From Planctomycetaceae bacterium (GTDB lineage Bacteria > Planctomycetota > Planctomycetia > Planctomycetales > Planctomycetaceae): a stretch of DNA of 8,645 nucleotides. Location of the stretch: assembly GCA_020426085.1 (NCBI GenBank), contig JAGQQP010000152.1:1-8645 (forward strand), written 5' to 3'. The notes beneath the pieces were generated by a model, which saw only the letters and a list, made by a program, of their open reading frames with translations, had not been told where the DNA came from and searched no databases. Below, one piece after another: positions 1 through 5,540 of the stretch. Both the position numbers and the translations under genes were made by a program. Each line of letters begins with the position of its first letter. Position 1 is the first letter of the stretch.

Positions 1-855
1 GGACCCGCTGATGGGGCTGTGATCCGAGGCGTGCATCTGGCAGAGGAGCTCTATGGGGTGGAAGTTCAAAGCGTCTCTCCAGCAGATGTCGTCGAGCGAT
101 TCCCCGGATTTCATATACCAGACGGTTTTGAAGTGACGCATGAACCGGAGGCTGGTTTTCTGTATGTAGAAAAATGCGTGCAGACTTACCTGGAGTGTGC
201 GCAGACACAAGGGGCGTACGTCTGTCTGAATGAGCAGATTCAGGAAGTGAAAGTCAGCGACCGGTCAATCGAAGTCACGACAGATCAGCAGTCGATTACC
301 GCTGATTCATTAATCGTCACAACGGGAGCCTGGAGCAGCGGCTGCCTGAGCGAATTACAGTTGCCACTGGAAGTTGTACGGAAGGTGTTGCTGTGGAATC
401 CGGTTCGTGAGCCGGTTTACAATCTGGATGCGGGGCGGGGGAGTTTCTTTTTTGATATGCCAGAAGGAGAGTTCTACGGCTTTCCCTCACTGGATGGAGC
501 GACTCTCAAACTGGCGGAGCATACCGGAGGAGAAACCGTGGATGATCCAACACTTGTAGATCGGTCGCTGCATGAGAGTGATGTGCCCCGCGTTTCCCGT
601 TTTGTAGAAGCCGTGATGCCGGCACTGGAGCCACGGCCCATCAGGCACGCCGTCTGTATGTATACGCGGACGCCCGATGGCCATTTTATCGTTGATCGGC
701 ATCCTGTGAATCAGCGGGTTGTGTATGGAGCCGGATTCTCAGGGCACGGATTCAAATTTGCATCCGTGATGGGTGAGATTCTGGCTGATCTGGCTACGAC
801 GGGCGCAACCGCATTACCGATCGAATTCCTGTCGGCTCAACGATTCCATGGCTGA
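1..855 (+). CDS. FAD-dependent amine oxidase, monomeric sarcosine oxidase / N-methyltryptophan oxidase family (5' partial)
   Basis: The frame is open from base 1 (GPADGAVIRG...) to a TGA at 853-855, so the start lies outside the window. The 284 codons present correspond to roughly the last three quarters of a ~390-aa family member; the N-terminal Rossmann FAD-binding GxGxxG is missing. Family members oxidise N-methyl amino acids (sarcosine, N-methyltryptophan) to the amino acid, formaldehyde and H2O2 in the cytoplasm. Visible landmarks, by my memory of the Bacillus enzyme: YGFPSLDGATLK followed by EH at 445-492, matching the active-site Tyr254/Lys265/His269 spacing; CMYT at 655-666, where the Cys corresponds to the covalent-FAD Cys315 and the Tyr to Tyr317; then PDGHFIVDRHP and the C-terminal GFSGHGFKFA signature. 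The GTG at 19 is internal, not a start. Family assignment is firm. The substrate (sarcosine, N-methyltryptophan or another secondary amine; soxA/solA-like) is not resolved. It ends 6 bp from the convergent ribBA. Confidence 0.9.
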   Translation, partial: GPADGAVIRGVHLAEELYGVEVQSVSPADVVERFPGFHIPDGFEVTHEPEAGFLYVEKCVQTYLECAQTQGAYVCLNEQIQEVKVSDRSIEVTTDQQSITADSLIVTTGAWSSGCLSELQLPLEVVRKVLLWNPVREPVYNLDAGRGSFFFDMPEGEFYGFPSLDGATLKLAEHTGGETVDDPTLVDRSLHESDVPRVSRFVEAVMPALEPRPIRHAVCMYTRTPDGHFIVDRHPVNQRVVYGAGFSGHGFKFASVMGEILADLATTGATALPIEFLSAQRFHG

Positions 856-861
856 AACAGT

Positions 862-2112
862 TCAGTCTGCAGGCGTGGTGGGCAGGATGTGTCCCATCTT
901 ATCCCGTTTGGTCTGCAGGTAGAATTCCCGATCTTTATGGGGAGGGGCAACAATGGGGACCTGTTCTACCACTTCCAGGTCAAAGCCGGTGTAGACGTCG
1001 GAATCGGTTTTCTTGGGATTGTTGGTCAGCAGTCGGACTTTCGTCAGCCCCAGGTCTTTCAGGATCTGAACGCCGACGGTGAAGTCACGGCTGTCTGCTT
1101 TGAATCCCAACTGGATGTTTGCTTCAACTGTGTCGTAACCCTGATCCTGCAGAACATACGCTTTGAGTTTGGGGATCAGGCCAATCCCGCGACCTTCCTG
1201 AGGCAGGTACACGACGGCTCCAGCGCCTGCTTCGTTGATGGCAGACATGGCCATATGCAGCTGGTCGCCGCAATCACAACGTAGTGAATCCAGCAGATCG
1301 CCTGTAAAACAGGATGAATGCATGCGAACCAGTGGGGCTTCCACGGAAGCAAGATCTCCCCACACCAGTGCAACCGGTTGCTGGTTTTCATGTTCTACTG
1401 AGTAACCGATGACCTGGACCGTGCCATAGTTTTTGGTGTTAATGGGGACTTCAACTTCACGGTGCACCAGCTTCTCACTGATGTAGCGATGTCGAATGAC
1501 TTCGGCGGTCGAAATAATCGGTATGTCGAACTGCTCGGAAATTTCTCGCAACTCCTGGGCATCGGCCATGCCGAAACCTTTCTGGCTGAGAATTTCAATC
1601 AGCACGCCAACTGGTTTCAGGCCAGCCATCTGCAACAGGTCGCCGGTCGCTTCGGTGTGGCCGGCGCGACGCAGAATTCCCCCCTGTTTGGCGAGGAGCG
1701 GATGGATGTGTCCCGGGCGGACAAAATCCTTTGCCTGTGCGTGTTCGTCGCTTAAGGCGCGAATGGTAATCGCGCGGCATTCCGCACTGACTCCACTGCC
1801 GCTGTCTTTGTGGTCAATTGGAATCAGAAACTGCGTCTGGTTGGGGGCTGTATTTTCTTCCGGGCCGACAATCGGGTTCAATTGCAGGCGGTCTGCCACT
1901 TCTTCCGGCAGTGAAACACAGAGTTCACCACTCCCATAGCGGAGCAGGAATTGCACGATTTCCGGTGTAATAGCTTCGGCTGCGACAATAAAATCGCCTT
2001 CATTTTCCCGTTCGCTGGAGTCAGTCACGATGACCGGCTTGCCCGCCCGTAATTGTTCGAAGACGCGTTGGATATTAGGTATAGTTGAGTCAGCGTGAGC
2101 AGGTTCAGACAT
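862..2112 (-). CDS. ribBA: Bifunctional 3,4-dihydroxy-2-butanone 4-phosphate synthase / GTP cyclohydrolase II
   Basis: A complete 416-aa cytoplasmic enzyme that starts both branches of riboflavin synthesis. The RibB half makes dihydroxybutanone phosphate from ribulose 5-phosphate; the RibA half opens GTP to the diaminopyrimidine with release of formate. The RibB domain (about residues 12-210) has the acidic metal-binding loop SSERENEGD (32-40), RPGHIHPL (132-139) and RAGHTEATGDL (149-159). The GTP cyclohydrolase II domain (about 215-410) has the zinc cysteines C268, C279 and C281 in HSSCFTGDLLDSLRCDCG, then QEGRGIGL (305-312), LQDQGYDTVEAN (321-332), LLTNNPKK (361-368) and a KMGHIL tail. No key motif is missing, so both activities are expected, and the length is normal for the fusion. 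The ATG at 2112 gives the expected short N-terminal extension; no good Shine-Dalgarno sequence precedes it (an AGGTAG lies too far upstream). The gene stands alone, with no other rib gene in view, and no FMN riboswitch was recognised upstream. Confidence 0.97.
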   Translation of the reverse strand: MSEPAHADSTIPNIQRVFEQLRAGKPVIVTDSSERENEGDFIVAAEAITPEIVQFLLRYGSGELCVSLPEEVADRLQLNPIVGPEENTAPNQTQFLIPIDHKDSGSGVSAECRAITIRALSDEHAQAKDFVRPGHIHPLLAKQGGILRRAGHTEATGDLLQMAGLKPVGVLIEILSQKGFGMADAQELREISEQFDIPIISTAEVIRHRYISEKLVHREVEVPINTKNYGTVQVIGYSVEHENQQPVALVWGDLASVEAPLVRMHSSCFTGDLLDSLRCDCGDQLHMAMSAINEAGAGAVVYLPQEGRGIGLIPKLKAYVLQDQGYDTVEANIQLGFKADSRDFTVGVQILKDLGLTKVRLLTNNPKKTDSDVYTGFDLEVVEQVPIVAPPHKDREFYLQTKRDKMGHILPTTPAD

Positions 2113-2159
2113 GGGTACGATTTGAAGCTACCTGGAATGTGGGATAAACGAATACTTAA

Positions 2160-2195
2160 AAATTTTTCCTGCAGGCAGTTCCCGTCGGAAAATTT
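2160..2195 (-). promoter_or_regulatory. AT-rich hairpin in the ribBA leader
   Basis: On the minus strand AAATTTTCC (complement of 2187-2195) can pair with GGAAAAATTT (complement of 2160-2169), giving nine base pairs with one bulged A around a 17-nt loop. It ends 47 nt upstream of the ribBA start codon. The loop side contains the palindrome CCTGCAGG (2168-2175), which offers a competing small structure. It does not match the conserved core of the FMN riboswitch. It may be a leader structure or merely AT-rich chance pairing. Confidence 0.3.
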
Positions 2196-2208
2196 ATGCT
2201 AACTTTAT

Positions 2209-2238
2209 TCTATAGAAGTGAGTTGGGCTGGCAATCAA
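2209..2238 (-). promoter_or_regulatory. Candidate promoter for ribBA
   Basis: Reading the minus strand, TTGATT (complement of 2233-2238) is followed after 18 bp by TATAGA (complement of 2209-2214, itself the start of TATAGAAT). Each hexamer matches the sigma-70 consensus at four of six positions. This would give a leader of about 90 nt ahead of the ribBA ATG at 2112. It is the best candidate I found on this strand, but matches of this quality arise by chance in AT-rich DNA. Confidence 0.3.
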
Positions 2239-2469
2239 AGAAATCCCGATTTTAAGAGAACGGTCTGATTACCCTGGAAATAATTGTCAGCGAGGTTGAA
2301 TTACAGGCTTTCGGCGGCCAGGAATGATCTTTGTGAGATGATGTTATTGCCGGTTTTGACGGTAAGATCGTATTTGACATGTGAGTAAATACTAATGAGT
2401 CTGACTACGGCCGGCATGGGTATTGGGTGAACAAAAAAACATAAAAGACTAAGAAGGTATGTTAAAACG

Positions 2470-2497
2470 TTGACAATTAAATATTCTTTGATACATT
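2470..2497 (+). promoter_or_regulatory. Candidate promoter upstream of the cytochrome/DUF1549 gene
   Basis: A perfect -35 hexamer TTGACA (2470-2475) is followed after 16 bp by TACATT (2492-2497), a four-of-six match to TATAAT, within AT-rich DNA. Transcription would start near 2504 and leave an unusually long leader of about 225 nt before the ATG at 2731. It is the best rightward promoter I can point to, but it is unproven; a start site nearer the gene is possible. Confidence 0.4.
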
Positions 2498-2718
2498 GAA
2501 TATCTTAGGAAAAGTACTTTGCATTAAAGCCCTTTTTCCTGACCCGCAAAATTGAATCTCTCAGTCATCACTGATTGGTTAACTTACCTTAAAAACTTTC
2601 CTGAAAAAACCAGCCAACAGCAAGCGTCTTACAAACATCATACTTTTAACGGTCTGCGTGATATCGCGCCAAACCTGATCACTATCAGACCAGAAGTAAA
2701 GAACGAAACCAGTTGCAC

Positions 2719-2723
2719 AGGAG
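2719..2723 (+). promoter_or_regulatory. Ribosome binding site for the 2731 gene
   Basis: AGGAG lies 7 nt upstream of the ATG at 2731. This supports that start codon, which places a signal peptide directly at the N-terminus. Confidence 0.75.
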
Positions 2724-2730
2724 TTGACGT

Positions 2731-5256
2731 ATGGATTTCCGAATCAATGGCTCTCGGACACCCCAGGTCCTTATGTTGTGTGGAGTGTTAACTCTGTCAC
2801 TCTTCTCTGGAATTGCGGATGCGGCACCAGCTGCTGCCGTTGCCCCTGTCGATTTCAAAGAGATCCAGGTTGGTCCGCATCCAGGTGGCAAAGAAGTACT
2901 TCAACTGAGAGGCCCTGACTCCCGGCAACAGGTCGTTGTTACCGGAGTGCTTGCCAATGGTAAGCAGCAGGACGTGACCCGCGATGTGGTTTACGTGATT
3001 GCCGATCAGAGCATCGCTTCCATTTCCAGTGACGGTTATCTGACTCCTTTAAAAGACGGTCAGACGACGTTGACTATGACAGCGAAGAATGGCAAGTCTG
3101 TTTCCATTCCCGTCGCTGTGCAGGGGATCTCAAGTCCGGAAGCAATCAACTTTAAAAATCAGGTTGTGCCGATCTTTACCAAGCTGACCTGTAACAGTGG
3201 AGGCTGTCACGGCAAAGCCAGCGGGCAGAATGGTTTCAAACTGTCGTTGTTGGGCTTTTACCCGGAAGATGACTTCGAGTTTCTGGTCAAAGAAGGCCGC
3301 GGACGTCGTCTGTTTCCCTCTTCACCGGCTGAAAGTCTGTTGTTGATGAAAGGGACCGGGATCACACCTCATGGTGGTGGAAAGCTCATTAAACCCGATT
3401 CCTACGAATATCGTCTGCTGTATCGCTGGATTGAGCAGGGGATGCCTTATGGCAGCGAGAATGATCGTAAAGTGGTCTCTATCGAATGTTATCCTCCGAC
3501 CCGCACCATGGATCAGGAAGCAGAGCAGCAGATTTCTGTGATCGCAACTTATTCAGATGGATCGACCGAAGACGTAACTCGGATGGCTTTGTTTGAAGCC
3601 AACGATACGGAAATGGCCGAAGTGAATAAGACAGGTCTGGTCAAAACACTGACCTTGTCTGGTGAAGTCGCCATCATGGCCCGTTATCAGGGGCAGGTCT
3701 CAACGTTCCGTGCGACGATTCCTCTGGGTGTCGAAATTGCATCTCTGCCCCAGTCACGCAATCTGATCGATGAAGCCGTCTTCAACAAACTGAAAGTTCT
3801 GGGGATTCCTCCTTCACCGGTATCCAGCGATGCCACGTTCATGCGACGTGTTTACATTGACATCACGGGAACAACACCGACCGAGGAAGAAGTCAAAACC
3901 TTCCTGACTGACAAAGATCCTGCCAAACGTGACAAGCTGATTGATAAACTCATCGACAGCCCCGCGTATGCTGATTACTTTGCCAACAAATGGAATATGG
4001 TGCTGCGTAACAAAAAGCTGCAGCCTGTTGATATTGCCGGAACCAATGCCTTCTATCAGTGGATCTGGGACAGCCTGTATGAGAATAAACCTTACAACGA
4101 ATTTGTAGGCGAGATTCTGTCTGCATCGGGCGAGTTTCGTCAGAACCCGGCTGTGGTCTGGTATCGTGAAGTCAATACCGTTGAAGAGCAGGTGGAAGAT
4201 ACAGCACAGCTCTTCCTGGGGCTCCGTATTCAATGTGCCCGCTGCCATCACCATCCGTTCGAAAAATGGAGCCAGGATGACTATTACGGTCTGGCCGCAT
4301 TCTTCAGCCGCGTGGGGACGAAAGATCCGACTGCCGGTTCGATTGGCGAACGTGGTTTCCGGGATCAGCGGGTGTATCACAAAGAAGGGATGGCTACAGC
4401 GAAAAATATCCGCTCTGGTGAAAACCTGAAGCCAACCGCTCTCGGGATGCAGCCTCTGGAATTAAGCCCCGAACGCGATCCGCGCGTTGCTTTAGTGCAA
4501 TGGTTATCACGAACCGATAATCCGTTCTTCGCGAAAGCACTCGTGAACCGCTACTGGAAACACTTCTTTGGTCGCGGCATTGTCGAACCGGAAGACGACA
4601 TGCGTGCCACTAATCCACCTGCCAATCCCGAGTTACTGGATGGATTGTCCAGGCATTTTGTCGAAAGTGGATTCGATATGAAAGAACTGGTACGGACGAT
4701 CTGCCGTTCCAATGCTTATCAGCTCAGTTCATTGCCTAATGAATACAACCTGAAAGATAAACAGAACTTCTCGCGGTATTATCCCAAACGATTGACGGCA
4801 GAGGTGCTGTATGATGTCTTCCATCAGGTGACGAATTCCTCACAGCGTTTTTCTGGCTTGCCAGCTGATACGAAAGCCATTCAGATTACTGATGCCACCT
4901 CGGCTCCTTACTTCCTGAAAGTATTCGGTCAGCCACAGGCGGATACCGCTTGTGAATGTGAACGCTCTCAGAGTGCGAACCTGGCACAAAGTCTGCATCT
5001 GCTGAACAGTAAAGAAGTTCAGGATAAGATCACTGGTGCTTCGAGCCGGGCAGCTTTACTGGCCAAAGATACGAAACGGTCCAACGAGGAAAAAGTTCAG
5101 GAGCTTTATCGTTGGGTTTATTCTCGTGCTCCTCAGGAACAGGAAATGAAGTTTGCCCTGTCCTATATTGAACGACATAAAGAAAAGCCACAGATTGCTT
5201 ATGAAGATATTATCTGGGCTCTGATCAATACCAAGGAATTCCTGTTCAATCATTAA
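2731..5256 (+). CDS. Exported Ig-like / planctomycete cytochrome / DUF1549-DUF1553 protein
   Basis: An 841-aa protein with a typical planctomycete architecture of unknown biochemical function. Domains in order: signal peptide (about 1-32; hydrophobic core 12-28, IADAA cleavage region); Ig-like domain of the Big_2 type (about 55-130, containing DVTR at 81-84); a cytochrome-like segment (about 138-242) with an unusual CNSGGCH motif (C154, C159, H160; four residues between the cysteines) and PHGGGKLI (213-220); a second Big_2-like domain (about 248-332, DVTR again at 281-284); DUF1549 (about 340-530) with a classical CARCH (502-506) in QCARCHHHPFEKW; then DUF1553 (about 580-840) with NRYWKHFFGRG (606-616), RLTAEVLYD (687-695) and CECERSQSANLAQ (741-753). 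The two CxnCH motifs suggest covalent haem and a periplasmic or envelope location; redox activity is inferred. The start is supported by AGGAG 7 nt upstream. A strong hairpin terminator follows the stop codon. In other planctomycete operons DUF1549/DUF1553 proteins often sit next to DUF1501 proteins; none is seen here. Confidence 0.92.
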   Translation: MDFRINGSRTPQVLMLCGVLTLSLFSGIADAAPAAAVAPVDFKEIQVGPHPGGKEVLQLRGPDSRQQVVVTGVLANGKQQDVTRDVVYVIADQSIASISSDGYLTPLKDGQTTLTMTAKNGKSVSIPVAVQGISSPEAINFKNQVVPIFTKLTCNSGGCHGKASGQNGFKLSLLGFYPEDDFEFLVKEGRGRRLFPSSPAESLLLMKGTGITPHGGGKLIKPDSYEYRLLYRWIEQGMPYGSENDRKVVSIECYPPTRTMDQEAEQQISVIATYSDGSTEDVTRMALFEANDTEMAEVNKTGLVKTLTLSGEVAIMARYQGQVSTFRATIPLGVEIASLPQSRNLIDEAVFNKLKVLGIPPSPVSSDATFMRRVYIDITGTTPTEEEVKTFLTDKDPAKRDKLIDKLIDSPAYADYFANKWNMVLRNKKLQPVDIAGTNAFYQWIWDSLYENKPYNEFVGEILSASGEFRQNPAVVWYREVNTVEEQVEDTAQLFLGLRIQCARCHHHPFEKWSQDDYYGLAAFFSRVGTKDPTAGSIGERGFRDQRVYHKEGMATAKNIRSGENLKPTALGMQPLELSPERDPRVALVQWLSRTDNPFFAKALVNRYWKHFFGRGIVEPEDDMRATNPPANPELLDGLSRHFVESGFDMKELVRTICRSNAYQLSSLPNEYNLKDKQNFSRYYPKRLTAEVLYDVFHQVTNSSQRFSGLPADTKAIQITDATSAPYFLKVFGQPQADTACECERSQSANLAQSLHLLNSKEVQDKITGASSRAALLAKDTKRSNEEKVQELYRWVYSRAPQEQEMKFALSYIERHKEKPQIAYEDIIWALINTKEFLFNH

Positions 5257-5279
5257 AATAGACTGGCAGCGAACATTCG

Positions 5280-5320
5280 ATGCCATCAGCGTGCCCTCCG
5301 GTGTGCTGATGGCATTTGTT
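5280..5320 (+). terminator. Intrinsic terminator after the DUF1549/DUF1553 gene
   Basis: A perfect 11-bp stem, ATGCCATCAGC (5280-5290) with GCTGATGGCAT (5305-5315), encloses a 14-nt loop and is followed by TTTGTT within the right arm and just beyond it. The hairpin begins 24 nt after the TAA at 5254-5256. Position, stem strength and trailing T residues all fit rho-independent termination, although the T-run is short and interrupted. Confidence 0.75.
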
Positions 5321-5376
5321 CACAGCGAACGCCGATTCCCGGTGATCATGAATTCCGATAAAAGTCTCTGAATTTC

Positions 5377-5422
5377 AAGCTGACAACGTTTTTATGTTTA
5401 GACAATGGTTGTCGGCTTTTTT
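5377..5422 (+). terminator. Second hairpin with T-run (back-up terminator or small RNA end)
   Basis: AAGCTGACAAC (5377-5387) pairs with GTTGTCGGCTT (5408-5418) as an 11-bp stem with one G-T wobble and a 20-nt loop; an uninterrupted T6 runs from 5417 to 5422. The loop carries a second GACAA (5401-5405) that could instead pair with the nearby TTGTC (5409-5413) across a 3-nt loop. It reads as a plus-strand terminator 118 bp ahead of the next start codon. It may back up the stronger hairpin at 5280 or end a short transcript from 5321-5422. Confidence 0.6.
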
Positions 5423-5540
5423 ACAATAAACTTAAGATAACCTGCGTTGATTACGTTTTGCTGCGGTAAAACATGTTGATTGCAGGTTCCCTCCTGAAGT
5501 CCTCCCAGAAAATTCCATCCAGAAAATTGGTAGCAGTATT

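Larger units (their letters stand above)
2113..2730. other. Divergent intergenic region, 618 bp
   Basis: This stretch separates the start codons of ribBA (leftward) and the large cytochrome/DUF1549 gene (rightward). It is visibly richer in A+T than the flanking genes, especially at 2150-2220 and 2430-2530. I see no convincing protein gene, tRNA or FMN riboswitch. A 79-codon frame from a TTG at 2552 runs out of frame into the downstream gene and has no ribosome binding site or recognisable product. The region holds a weak leftward promoter candidate, a leader hairpin for ribBA, a TTGACA-based rightward promoter candidate at 2470, and a Shine-Dalgarno sequence at its right end. Further TTGAC hexamer-like sequences occur at 2356 and 2374 without a good -10 partner. 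A small RNA cannot be excluded. Confidence 0.7.

Noticed and set aside
19..21. GTG at 19 as the start of the oxidase
   Set aside because: The conserved family sequence continues upstream (GPADGA) to the window edge, and a start here would remove the FAD-binding domain; the gene is truncated by the window.
1496..1939. 147-codon plus-strand frame antisense to ribBA
   Set aside because: Entirely within the conserved ribBA coding sequence; Arg/Ser/Pro-rich translation typical of a shadow frame.
2280..2340. Possible riboflavin (FMN) riboswitch because of a GGCGGCC sequence near 2313
   Set aside because: The rest of the conserved RFN core and its paired stems are absent on both strands, and it lies more than 200 bp from ribBA.
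2374..2400. TTGACA at 2374 as a further promoter
   Set aside because: No acceptable -10 hexamer at 15-19 bp spacing.
2552..2791. 79-codon frame from a TTG start in the divergent spacer
   Set aside because: No ribosome binding site, no recognisable protein, and it overlaps the well-supported start of the 2731 gene in another frame.
3814..4380. 188-codon open frame on the minus strand inside the DUF1549 region
   Set aside because: It lies antisense to strongly conserved coding sequence (CARCHHHPFEKW and surroundings) and shows no family features; a shadow of the real gene.
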